Source: Anaerolineae bacterium (GTDB lineage Bacteria; Chloroflexota; Anaerolineae; JAFGEY01). From it: a DNA stretch of 41,859 bases. The DNA lies in contig JADHXD010000025.1 in NCBI GenBank assembly GCA_016783145.1, positions 1-41,859 of the forward strand, read 5' to 3'. The position numbers and the translations under genes were made by a program. Position 1 is the first letter of the stretch; each line of letters opens with the position of its first letter. Under the pieces are notes generated by a model. The model was not told where the DNA came from. It made no database searches and saw only the letters and a list, made by a program, of their open reading frames with translations. Shown here piece by piece: positions 9,056 to 17,617 of this stretch.

Positions 9056-10383
9056 CAAGGGAAACGCTGCAGCGCATCGACGATGCCTTCGGGCACCAGG
9101 TAGTAGGGGCGCGTGGCGCTGTCGACGGCATAGGCCAGGCCCAGCCGGGTGAGACAGCGATAGGACGGATAGTAGTAGAGGCCGCTGAGCTGCTCGCCAA
9201 AGGATTTCTCTATGGCCACGAGGCTGCTGGAGGTGCCGCCCTCCACGACAATGATCCGCAGCAGGGCCCGGGCATAGTCCGTGCACTGTGCCAGCGCCCG
9301 CCCATAGTATCCCTCAGACGAGAGAACCTCGCTCAACATCGCCAGCAAGGCATCTCGTTCCTCCAGTGTAGGGGCACCGGGCTCCACCAGGCCGTAGAGG
9401 TGCAGCGCCCGCTGGATCTGCAGCAGCTCACCGGTGCTCAGCAGGTCGAGGCAGAAGCCGACCGGCATCTCGAGCACGTTGTCGTGCAGGCGCGCCAGCT
9501 CAAAGGAGACCTCCTCCAGCCCGGCACCCACGACCTCGATCTCGTCCATTGTGCACGGTCCGAGCCCGCGCTGGGCACAGAGACAGTACTGCTCGTGCTC
9601 GCTCGCCGTCACGCCCGCCATCTGGCAGGCCACCGTGTCCGTGGCCACCGGGTTCCTCCCGGCGATCAGCGTGTTGAGCCGCATCCAGTTGCCCCGCCCG
9701 TCCCCGCCCTCCAGGGCGTCAATGATCGCCAGGTGGGTCTCGACGACCGAGTTCTGGGCACAGATCGACACCGGCACGCTGGGTTGGTGCGCTCCCAGCT
9801 CACGTCCCACTTCGCCGGGCAGGGCGTACCCTGGATCGCCCGCCCGCTGGCGCGAGTCCTTGTTGTGGCCATAGTAGCGCGCGCCGTAGAGGCCGATCAG
9901 GTTCTTGAGGCTCAGCGAGAGCGGACTGCTCCCCCAAAGCTTGAACACGGGGAGCGAGATGAACACATCGCTCTCGGCGACCGCCCTGGGGACCATGATG
10001 TACTCCCGTCCCAGTCCAGCCGGTACCGCTTTCTTGACGCCCTCCTCCAGGTTGAGGTCCACCAGGCGCGCGCCGTAGCGTGCCGCGATGCGCCCCAGGC
10101 CCTGGAAGCGGTATCCCTGGGTCGTGTACACGTCTGCCGAGCCCTCGCCGATCATGATCTCCCCAGGAGATGCCCCGGTCACCAGCCGCACAACGGCCTC
10201 GATCAGCTCGGGATGAGTGATGCCGCGGTCCGTGGGGGAAAAAACCAGGTTGGGCTTGACCAACACGCGGCTGCCGCGGGGCACGATGTCGCTCAAGCCA
10301 CCGAGCAGATCCACGATCTGCCTCAGGCTTTCATCGATGCGTTGTTCCACTACCTTGACGATCGCCACTCGCTCCCTTGACAT
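9055..10383 (-). CDS. DUF362 domain protein
   Basis: 442 residues. The DUF362 core is recognisable from VLVKPNLVFSP near the N terminus, through the conserved ISLPVFKLW segment, to SLSLKNLIGLYG. The C-terminal 130 residues are not a ferredoxin domain, although some DUF362 proteins carry one, and no CxxC clusters are seen. ATG 10383 has GAGAGGA upstream; a longer open frame to 10476 would overlap the upstream gene and lacks similarity. The function is unknown; some family members are flavin- or iron-sulfur-linked. It is the last gene of a GH2 - MR/MLE - DUF362 set, 25 bp after the enolase, so a role in sugar breakdown is possible but unproven. Confidence 0.85.
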   Translation of the reverse strand: MSRERVAIVKVVEQRIDESLRQIVDLLGGLSDIVPRGSRVLVKPNLVFSPTDRGITHPELIEAVVRLVTGASPGEIMIGEGSADVYTTQGYRFQGLGRIAARYGARLVDLNLEEGVKKAVPAGLGREYIMVPRAVAESDVFISLPVFKLWGSSPLSLSLKNLIGLYGARYYGHNKDSRQRAGDPGYALPGEVGRELGAHQPSVPVSICAQNSVVETHLAIIDALEGGDGRGNWMRLNTLIAGRNPVATDTVACQMAGVTASEHEQYCLCAQRGLGPCTMDEIEVVGAGLEEVSFELARLHDNVLEMPVGFCLDLLSTGELLQIQRALHLYGLVEPGAPTLEERDALLAMLSEVLSSEGYYGRALAQCTDYARALLRIIVVEGGTSSSLVAIEKSFGEQLSGLYYYPSYRCLTRLGLAYAVDSATRPYYLVPEGIVDALQRFP

Positions 10384-10408
10384 GATGTGTCCGTCCTCTC
10401 CGGTCCTC

Positions 10409-11569
10409 TCAACGCCTTGGGGGAATAGACCTTTCATCGCTGGTCGTGTACCCGTTCTCCTCCACGGCCCGCGCATAGACCTTGTCGTCGAGCCTCAGGC
10501 CAAAGCCCGGCAGGTTCGGCACGTGGACGTATCCCTCTGAGATCCGATACGCCGAGGGGTCCAGGCCGGGGACCGCCGCTTCATCCCACTCTACGAACTC
10601 GAACCCCCGAATGCGCGCCGCCACGTGACACGCGCTGTAATTGCCGTACATCCCACCATAGTGGTGCGGCGCAGAGCGCACCCCCCACCCGTCCAACTGC
10701 GGTCCCAACTCCAGCCAGCGAGAGAAGCCCGGGGAACGGATGTCGTACTGCACCACGTCGATCAGCCCATCGCGCGCCCACTCCAACAGGTGAGGCGACG
10801 CGTCGCCCTCCCCGTCGGCGATCAACACCTCCAGCCCACGCACGGCAAGCCAACCCTTGAGGTCGGCATACAGCCGCCCGTCCTCGTGGAACGGCTCCTC
10901 GATCCAGTACACTCTGGCATCTGCGGTCTCTGCCAGCACGTGCTTGGTCAGGTTGAGGTTGTAGCCATTGTTTGCGTCGAGCATGATCCTGGCACCTGCC
11001 CCGACCGCTTCCCGAACCGCGTGGATGACGAGAATGTCGCGCCGCGTCCCAGCTTCCAAGGGCATGTGCATCGCGCCGCGCCCGACCTTGATCTTGAACG
11101 AACGGTGCCCGCGCGCCATCCCCTCCTGGGCCTCCGAGACAATGCATGCGGCTGCGGCCCCATCGTCCTCCAGGTGCAGGTCGTCCATATACAGCGACGT
11201 GTCATAGCAGGGAACGCGATAGCCCCCTCCCTCGCCGGCCTGCCCGCCGAGTAGGGCATATACCGGCTTCCCTACAAGCTGCCCCGCCAGATCCCAGAGA
11301 GGGTGATCCAGGGCACGGAACCGCTCGCGGACGCCGCCCTGCGGGTCGAACATCTCGTCGAGAGAGCATCCGATCAGGCCGGCGGCCCGATCGTACGCGA
11401 TGGGTGACCAGCCAAACCCACTCACCCCCTCGTCTGTCGTGACCCGGGCAAGGGGCACGCTCACCCGCTGCCCGTGCTCGCCCAGGCGTGCGTTGCAGCC
11501 CGCTGCGCGCGGCCTCTGTCCGACGAGTTGAGCCCACTCGATGCGCACGATCCGGGTCATTCCCTTCAC
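10409..11569 (-). CDS. Mandelate racemase/muconate lactonizing family enzyme
   Basis: 386-residue enolase-superfamily protein. Catalytic KIK (Lys159, Lys161) is followed by metal ligands Asp198 (LDANNGY), Glu224 (IEEP) and Glu254 (ADGEG). His302/His303 (PHHYGG) is the candidate general acid/base of the barrel's last strands. This pattern fits sugar-acid dehydratases or epimerases, which abstract a proton alpha to a carboxylate. The start is probably GTG 11569, 7 nt after AGGAG; ATG 11560 and GTG 11572 are alternatives. It lies between the GH2 gene (176-bp gap) and DUF362 (25-bp gap). The substrate is unknown. Confidence 0.87.
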   Translation of the reverse strand: MKGMTRIVRIEWAQLVGQRPRAAGCNARLGEHGQRVSVPLARVTTDEGVSGFGWSPIAYDRAAGLIGCSLDEMFDPQGGVRERFRALDHPLWDLAGQLVGKPVYALLGGQAGEGGGYRVPCYDTSLYMDDLHLEDDGAAAACIVSEAQEGMARGHRSFKIKVGRGAMHMPLEAGTRRDILVIHAVREAVGAGARIMLDANNGYNLNLTKHVLAETADARVYWIEEPFHEDGRLYADLKGWLAVRGLEVLIADGEGDASPHLLEWARDGLIDVVQYDIRSPGFSRWLELGPQLDGWGVRSAPHHYGGMYGNYSACHVAARIRGFEFVEWDEAAVPGLDPSAYRISEGYVHVPNLPGFGLRLDDKVYARAVEENGYTTSDERSIPPRR

Positions 11570-11745
11570 CACCCCTCTCCTGTGACCCTGCCCACTGGCG
11601 CTCGATCGCTTTCCAGAGGACAGGCTTCCGAACGGCTCGCCCCTCCGTGTGCGCAGTATACCACCGACGCCCCGCAGATCGAAATCGGACGGCCCCCGCC
11701 AGGACGTCCCCCAGCAGTGCGCTGCCCGACCCCCGCGATCCGGGA

Positions 11746-14235
11746 CTACCTGCGCCAGTCCACCGTCGTTGCCTGGAGCGAGTACCAGGCGCGGGCAGTG
11801 ATCCGGCCCCGCACCTGCCGCCCAAGCACACGCACGCGCTTGACCTCACCGGGCAGCAGATCGAACCAGTTGTCCTCGAACAGCCACCCGAACGGGTCTC
11901 CGTCCCCATCTCCTTCCAGCACCACGCTGCGGGCGAAGCGGTCGGTGGTGATCGCCAATGCGCCCTCCTCGATCCGCACATCCAGCCTGGCATCGGGAAA
12001 GGTGACCCGGCGCTCGATGTCCCCCAGGGCGTTGGCCCTGGCAATGGCTCGGCCCTCTGTGTCGCGCAAGCAGGCGTAGAGAATGTGGTCGCGGTGAAAG
12101 GTGCCGATGCCTGCCTGGTCGAGGCGCACGACCTCCATTGAGTGGTCCGCTTTCACCCTGACCGGGCGAGTGATCTCGTTCGCCACGGCATTGTCGTAGA
12201 GGTGAAAGAGCTGAACCGTGACCTCTCCCTCCACCGGCGCAGCGCTGTCGTTGACCACCCACACCCAGACGTAGGTGCCCACGTCGATGGAAAGCAGGAC
12301 CGGGGCATAGGCGCGCCTGATCGCATAGTAGGGGATGTAGGGCTCGACAAAGTAGTCCACCTTGCCGCTGTAGATCTGTGGCCAGGAGTCGTTGTACTTC
12401 CAGACCAGGTAGCCGCCGCAGGTCCGTCGATCGGGGTCCTCGCCAGCGGGCCTGCCGCGCCTCTGGCGTTCGACCGTGTCCTGGTAGTACAGCGATTCGG
12501 CCATCCCGAGCCGGTAGACGAGCTCTGCGGGATCCGTGGCGTCATAGAACTGCTCCACAGGTCCGGTCTTTCGCCAACTGGTGCTGGTCGTGTAGCGCAT
12601 CCAGCTCTCGGGCCAGGGATGCTCGTTCCCGTGCCTGTACACCGGCGTATAGTCCTCGGGCCAGAGATCGCCAGGAGCGAAGAATCGCTTCAAGCTGTGC
12701 AGCGGGGGCGCGGCGATGCGCGTGTCCTCACTGGCGAAAACCAGGTAGTCATAGCCCGGCACGTACCACATGTTGGTGTAGCCATGGGTATCCCACTGCT
12801 TTGGATCGTTGGCGTCGATCCCATAGTAGGGCGAGTTGGGCAGGTAGACCCGCGCCGGATCCAGTTGCCCGCAGACCTCTCCCACATCCTGCTCGGCAGG
12901 CACGCGGCCTGGCCATTCTCCTCCGGGTCCGCCGAACTCGCTCTCGTGCCACATGGCAGCCTCGTTGCCCCCGCACCACAGCACGATCGAGGGATGATGC
13001 TTGAGACGCTTGACCAGGTGTGCGGCCTCCTCCCGGCAGATCGCACGGCTGGTGTCATCGGGCAGCAAGGGCAGGGCGTGAAAGTCCTGCCAAAGCAAGA
13101 ACCCACGCCGGTCGGCCAACTCGTAAAAGTCGTCGTCGGGAGACTCGACGACCCCCCAGACGCGGAAGGCGCTAAAGTGGGCGTTCTCGGCGGCGTCCAG
13201 GAGCCGCCTCACCTTGTCCCGGTTCCATACCGCGGTGACCCAATCCGGAGAGACCCAGTTTCCACCCCACAGCCGGACAGGCTGACCGTTGACCGCAAAG
13301 TGCAGCGGCTCGGGCATGGTGATGCGCCGGAAGCCAACGGTGCGCAGCTCTTGGTGCACGGCCTTTCCATCGGCGATGAGGGTCACCTGTACCCCGTACA
13401 GCGATTGATCCCCATAGCCCCGCGGCCACCACAGTTCTGGGCCGGCGATGCGGATCGCAGTCTCGCCGCGGTACGCCCCATCAGACACACCGAGCGGCAC
13501 GGTCTCTGTCTCTACGACCCTCCCATCCGCATCCAGGAGGGCGAGCTCAAGGCGTAGGTCCTCCGTGAGGCTGGTGCCCTCGACCAGGACCTCGACCACC
13601 CCCTCGTCGAGGTCCTCGCTCAGCGCCGCATCGACGAGCACCTCGCTCATCTCAGCCGCGCCTACTGCCTCGAGGACCACGTGGTCGAATACCCCAACCC
13701 GAGAGTAGTAAGGATTGGGTCCCAGATACGTGTTATAGTTGTTGTTCGGCCTGCGTACCGGGCGGCTGCGGTCACCGTCCAGGAAGCGGATCGGCTCCGC
13801 CCTCCCGCTGGACTGATCGAACACGGTGTGAAAATGCAGGAGCAGCGTGTTCTCTTGGCAGAGATGGCCGGTTGCATCCACCCGCAGGGGCACGAACATG
13901 TTGCTGTGTTGGGCGATCCGCTCGCCGTTGAGGTAGACATCGACGATGGTGTCCAACCCCTTGAACCGCAGGTAGTGCCGTCCGGCGGGGTCCTCGACGG
14001 TGAACTGCAGGGCATAGACCCAGTCCCCCTCTGCCACCCACCGGCACGCCTCGGCGCGGCCCGGAAGCCAGGGCGTCTCGATGACCCCGTGAGACAGCAG
14101 CACATCGTGCACCATCGCGGGCATGCTCCGGACCTCGAGCCATCCTTCATCCCGGGCAAGCCATGATTCGTCCAGCTTACTCACCGGATTGAGCTGCTTG
14201 AGCCTCCATCCATTTGCCAGTGTCGTCTTTCCCAT
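11746..14235 (-). CDS. Glycoside hydrolase family 2, beta-mannosidase-like
   Basis: 829 residues with the GH2 plan: jelly-roll sugar-binding domain (about 10-190), Ig-like domain (about 195-300), TIM barrel (about 305-600) and C-terminal beta domains. The acid/base is Glu425 in WCGGNEA. The nucleophile is most likely Glu503 in FASEDTR, which aligns with the SE(F/Y)G segment followed by S-LKRFF in beta-mannosidases; the two residues after it differ from the usual FG. There is no signal peptide, so it probably acts on imported oligosaccharides. ATG 14235 follows GGGGAAAACGAT. It heads the minus-strand set with the MR/MLE and DUF362 genes. An exo-beta-mannosidase or related glycosidase is likely; the exact sugar is not proven. 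Confidence 0.88.
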   Translation of the reverse strand: MGKTTLANGWRLKQLNPVSKLDESWLARDEGWLEVRSMPAMVHDVLLSHGVIETPWLPGRAEACRWVAEGDWVYALQFTVEDPAGRHYLRFKGLDTIVDVYLNGERIAQHSNMFVPLRVDATGHLCQENTLLLHFHTVFDQSSGRAEPIRFLDGDRSRPVRRPNNNYNTYLGPNPYYSRVGVFDHVVLEAVGAAEMSEVLVDAALSEDLDEGVVEVLVEGTSLTEDLRLELALLDADGRVVETETVPLGVSDGAYRGETAIRIAGPELWWPRGYGDQSLYGVQVTLIADGKAVHQELRTVGFRRITMPEPLHFAVNGQPVRLWGGNWVSPDWVTAVWNRDKVRRLLDAAENAHFSAFRVWGVVESPDDDFYELADRRGFLLWQDFHALPLLPDDTSRAICREEAAHLVKRLKHHPSIVLWCGGNEAAMWHESEFGGPGGEWPGRVPAEQDVGEVCGQLDPARVYLPNSPYYGIDANDPKQWDTHGYTNMWYVPGYDYLVFASEDTRIAAPPLHSLKRFFAPGDLWPEDYTPVYRHGNEHPWPESWMRYTTSTSWRKTGPVEQFYDATDPAELVYRLGMAESLYYQDTVERQRRGRPAGEDPDRRTCGGYLVWKYNDSWPQIYSGKVDYFVEPYIPYYAIRRAYAPVLLSIDVGTYVWVWVVNDSAAPVEGEVTVQLFHLYDNAVANEITRPVRVKADHSMEVVRLDQAGIGTFHRDHILYACLRDTEGRAIARANALGDIERRVTFPDARLDVRIEEGALAITTDRFARSVVLEGDGDGDPFGWLFEDNWFDLLPGEVKRVRVLGRQVRGRITARAWYSLQATTVDWRR

Positions 14236-14255
14236 ATCGTTTTCCCCTGCAAAGA

Positions 14256-14284
14256 TTGACTTGCTCTATCCAGTATGGTAAGAT
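14256..14284 (+). promoter_or_regulatory. Candidate sigma70 promoter of the ADP-ribosylglycohydrolase-family gene
   Basis: TTGACT (14256-14261), 17 bp, TAAGAT (14279-14284), each a 5/6 match. The start would fall near 14291, about 30 nt before ATG 14322. It lies in the 86-bp gap divergent to the GH2 gene; I found no comparably clear promoter for GH2. Confidence 0.65.
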
Positions 14285-14321
14285 CTGCTCATCTCACCAC
14301 GCTACCACACAAGGAGCCGAC

Positions 14322-15434
14322 ATGATCACACTTTTAGACAAGTACCGCGGGTGCATCGCCGCATCCTGGGCGGGTTCGGCGATGGGTGCGCCCGTTGAGG
14401 GCTGGCTGCCCGAGCGGATCAAAGAGACGCACGGGTTCGTGGACACCTTGCTGCCCTACCGGCACTATACCTCGTACACGGACTGGAACCGCCCGCCGGG
14501 CACGACCGAGGATGGCATTGAGCGCCAGAAGCTGATCGCCACGGCGATCATCGAAAAGCAGGACCGCATCCTGGCCCACGACCTGGTTGCGGTCTGGGTG
14601 CGCGACCTGGACCCGGCCAAGATCATCTACAAGCAGGAACGGTTCGATCGTTCGCTGCTCGAACTGGCGAGGGCAGGCGTGCCGCCCTCGGAGATGGGCC
14701 GCTTGTGGCCCTATCCAAACGTGGTCTCCATGGCCCGCGCATCTCACCCAGTGGGGTTGATCAACGCGGGCGACCCGCAGGGCGCGGCGGACGATTCCTT
14801 TGAGGTGGGCCAGGTCTATATGAAAGAGACCTCCTTTGGGCTGCGATGGGCCGCGCTGTACAACGCATCTATCGCCGAGGCCTGCAAACCCGACGCCACG
14901 GTGGAATCCGTCCTGGAGGTGGCCAAGGAGTACGTGCACTATCGCGCAGAGGCGGGCAGCCTGTACGCCCTGTACGACACGATCCAGCGGGAGGTGGACC
15001 ACGCCCTGGACCTGGCAGCCAAGCACACCGACCACGAAGCCATGCGAGACGAGTTCTATACCTTTTACACCGGCGGGCGGTACTTTGACTATGGCTTTGC
15101 CCAGGCCAACGAGATCGTCTCCAAGGGCCTGGCAGTGTTTGCCTTGACCCAGGGCGATCCCAAACAGGCCATCTTGACCGCGGTCAACTTTGGCCGGGAC
15201 ACCGACTGCCTGGCCGCCGTTGCCGGTGGTCTGGCTGGCGCGCTGTCTGGGATCGAGGCTGTGCCTGCCGGCTGGGTGGCCCAGGTCAACGAGGCCACTG
15301 CGCAGGACCCCTACACCAACAACTACCGGACCATCGAGGAGACGGCGGACGGCCTCCTGGCGGCCTTCCAGGCACGGCAGCAGCGTCTGGCGGGCTATGT
15401 GCACCTGATGGGCGATCCGGCCTACCTGGAGTGA
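14322..15434 (+). CDS. ADP-ribosylglycohydrolase (DraG) family protein
   Basis: 370 residues, all-alpha fold of the ADP-ribosyl-GH family. It opens with GCIAASWAGSAMGAPVEGW, has TTEDG (61-65) where the family usually shows a D-D-T/S metal motif, and ends with GRDTDC (291-296), the conserved di-metal Asp pair, followed by AGGLAGALSG. ATG 14322 has AAGGAG upstream. Family members remove ADP-ribose from proteins or hydrolyse related N- or O-glycosidic bonds. This one sits between sugar-catabolic operons, so a nucleoside or glycoside substrate is as likely as protein deADP-ribosylation. Its 3' end overlaps the convergent gene by 13 bp. Confidence 0.85.
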   Translation: MITLLDKYRGCIAASWAGSAMGAPVEGWLPERIKETHGFVDTLLPYRHYTSYTDWNRPPGTTEDGIERQKLIATAIIEKQDRILAHDLVAVWVRDLDPAKIIYKQERFDRSLLELARAGVPPSEMGRLWPYPNVVSMARASHPVGLINAGDPQGAADDSFEVGQVYMKETSFGLRWAALYNASIAEACKPDATVESVLEVAKEYVHYRAEAGSLYALYDTIQREVDHALDLAAKHTDHEAMRDEFYTFYTGGRYFDYGFAQANEIVSKGLAVFALTQGDPKQAILTAVNFGRDTDCLAAVAGGLAGALSGIEAVPAGWVAQVNEATAQDPYTNNYRTIEETADGLLAAFQARQQRLAGYVHLMGDPAYLE

Positions 15435-16426
15435 ATCACGCCTGTCCCCCGCAGCAGCGTTTCCTGGACGAGGAGCTCGTGCTCTGGAGACCGATCAGGA
15501 GATCTCTCTCCTGTGATCGTCGCCAGGAAAGCGTCCAGCTCGAGTTCATACAGCGATTGACGGCTTTGTGAGGTGACGGGTACGAGCTGCTCTCCCTGCT
15601 CGTACCCGTCACGGGCGTCGTCCAGGCAGAGACGAATGTACCGCGCGGGCTCAAAGGGCTCCACCAGGATCGCGCTGCCCCTTCTCCCATACACCTCGAA
15701 CCGGCGGGCCATCGGCCTGGCTTCCATCGCCGCGATGTCGACAAAGCCGATGGCCCCCTCGTATTCCAGCACCACCAGCGTGTTGTCCACAAACCCAGGC
15801 ACCAGCCCGCCGTCACCCCGCAGGAACGGGGTCACCCGCTCCGGGCGGCCCAGCATCCAGACGATCTGGTCCAGCATATGGCCTGCCAGGTCGTAAAAGA
15901 TACCCCCCTGGTGGGCGCTGATCGGACGACAGGCCTCTGCAGAGAGGGAGGTGGACATGTGTGCTCGCACACTGAACACATCGCCCAGCAAGCCCGACCT
16001 CACCCAGTCAGCGATGCGCCGAAAGCCGTCGTGATAGCGGAACATGTACCCCATCTGGACAAGCAGGCCCTTACCCTGGGCCAGGGCCACGACGTGCTGC
16101 CACCTCGACCACTCCTCGCCGGCGGGTTTGTCGTACCAGGCGTGCTTGCCCGCGGCGATGATCTCTTCCGTCTGACCCAGGCTTTCGACGTTGGCCCCCT
16201 CTGAGGCGATGGCGAGGATCGTCTCGTCCTCCAGCATCTCCACCCCATCGGCGTACCAGCGAACCTCGCGGTAGGGACCCTCTGCCCCGGAGAGCTGGCG
16301 ACGCCGTTCAACGTCCGGCTCGTAGACCCCGGCGACCTGCACGTCTGGGTGCTTGAGCATCGCCCTTAACTTGCCGGCGGCATGCCCGTGCTTGGTGCCG
16401 TACTGTGCCATGCGGATGGGTCCCAT
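15422..16426 (-). CDS. Gfo/Idh/MocA oxidoreductase, atypical nucleotide loop
   Basis: 334 residues. It has the overall Gfo/Idh/MocA shape, with a DKP motif (Asp99-Lys100-Pro101) in place of EKP and an alpha/beta C-terminal domain. The N terminus reads AQYGTKHGHA where a GxGxxG/A dinucleotide loop is expected, so NAD(P) binding may be altered. ATG 16426 overlaps the previous stop (TGATG) with GAGGAGGG upstream, so it is translationally coupled. It is third of three tandem family members, which suggests successive redox steps on one sugar, or a sugar and its keto derivatives. Its end overlaps the ADP-ribosylglycohydrolase-family gene by 13 bp. Confidence 0.85.
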   Translation of the reverse strand: MGPIRMAQYGTKHGHAAGKLRAMLKHPDVQVAGVYEPDVERRRQLSGAEGPYREVRWYADGVEMLEDETILAIASEGANVESLGQTEEIIAAGKHAWYDKPAGEEWSRWQHVVALAQGKGLLVQMGYMFRYHDGFRRIADWVRSGLLGDVFSVRAHMSTSLSAEACRPISAHQGGIFYDLAGHMLDQIVWMLGRPERVTPFLRGDGGLVPGFVDNTLVVLEYEGAIGFVDIAAMEARPMARRFEVYGRRGSAILVEPFEPARYIRLCLDDARDGYEQGEQLVPVTSQSRQSLYELELDAFLATITGERSPDRSPEHELLVQETLLRGTGVIHSR

Positions 16427-17571
16427 CAACCACCCTCCTCGTCCGGCCCATCGGGCGAACCATCGCTCCACAGCCGCTCGCCGCGCAGGAGGAAGGCACG
16501 GATGTCATACCGACCCGGCCTCTGCGGGGCAAGGTGACCAGACTCGACCATGAGATCGAGGGGGCTCACCCGGGTCTGCAAGGGCAGGACCACCTTTTCG
16601 TGGCAGCGCGCCGACTCGTACACGGCGTGGATCATTTCCAATGCCTTGAACCCGTTCTCTCCACGACCGCGGTGCGTCTCTACCTCCCCCTCGATCCAGT
16701 CCGCCAGCTCGTTCACCTGGGCCGCGCTGCCCTCCAGCCACTCAAAGCGCCTGCCCTGTTCGTCCAGCCTGTAAAATGCACCATCCGGGCGATGCACCTG
16801 CCAGTCGCCGCCCGCGGACCCGTTCAGGAGGCGCAGCTCGGTCGTCGACAGATCGATCATCCCCTCGCTGCCATAGATGTGCGCGCCCTGGTAGACGACC
16901 GGGGTGACCTCGCAGAGGATCATCGCTCGCGCGCCGCACCTAAACTGAAAGAGGGCGATGGCACAGTCCTCGATGCGCGTGCCGCGCTCGTATCGATCGG
17001 TTTTGCGCTCGACGTTTCCCATCACCCACTCGCACTCATCATCGCCGAGCAGGTAGCGGAACATATCCGTCTGGTGGGAGCAGTAGTTGGGCAGCCCTTC
17101 TGCCCCGTAGGATTGGATGAGCTGCACATCGCCGATCGCGCCCTGCGCGATGAGATCGCGCGCCAGGGTGTAGGCGGGAAGAAAGCGCCGCTGGTGCCCG
17201 ACGATGAGCTTGACGTCGTTTCGATGGCAGGCTATCCGCATCTGCTCTGCGCCCTGCATCGTGTCGGCCATTGGCTTCTCACAGAGGATGGCCTTCGGGC
17301 GACGGGCCGCTGCCGCAATCGTCCACGGCGCGTGGCCCTTGTGCCACACGCCGATCGAGACCACGTCAGGCCGCTCCGCATCCAACATCTCCCGGGCGTC
17401 CTCATAGTGCTGGGTAGAGAAGCCAAACTCGGTGTCATACCCAGACATCGCCTCTTCGCTGAGATCGGCGAGCGCAACCACCTGATACCGTCCGGACCTC
17501 AAGTAACCGCGGACGTGATTCTTGGCCATGCCACCACAGCCAATGACCCCCACGCGGAGCTTGTCTTCCAT
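16426..17571 (-). CDS. Gfo/Idh/MocA oxidoreductase
   Basis: 381 residues with a canonical GCGGMA loop (11-16), the CEKP motif (about residue 97) and the mixed-sheet C-terminal domain. It is likely an NAD(P)-dependent dehydrogenase of a sugar, inositol or uronate. ATG 17571 follows GAGGGAAGGG and lies 46 bp after the preceding gene. Its stop is shared with the next start (TGATG). It is the middle one of three tandem paralogues; the sequences differ enough that they probably have different substrates rather than being recent duplicates. Confidence 0.9.
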   Translation of the reverse strand: MEDKLRVGVIGCGGMAKNHVRGYLRSGRYQVVALADLSEEAMSGYDTEFGFSTQHYEDAREMLDAERPDVVSIGVWHKGHAPWTIAAAARRPKAILCEKPMADTMQGAEQMRIACHRNDVKLIVGHQRRFLPAYTLARDLIAQGAIGDVQLIQSYGAEGLPNYCSHQTDMFRYLLGDDECEWVMGNVERKTDRYERGTRIEDCAIALFQFRCGARAMILCEVTPVVYQGAHIYGSEGMIDLSTTELRLLNGSAGGDWQVHRPDGAFYRLDEQGRRFEWLEGSAAQVNELADWIEGEVETHRGRGENGFKALEMIHAVYESARCHEKVVLPLQTRVSPLDLMVESGHLAPQRPGRYDIRAFLLRGERLWSDGSPDGPDEEGG

Positions 17572-17617
17572 CGTCGGACCCTTCCCTCGTGTGAGCTGCG
17601 GTTCTGCCCGCCCTTGC

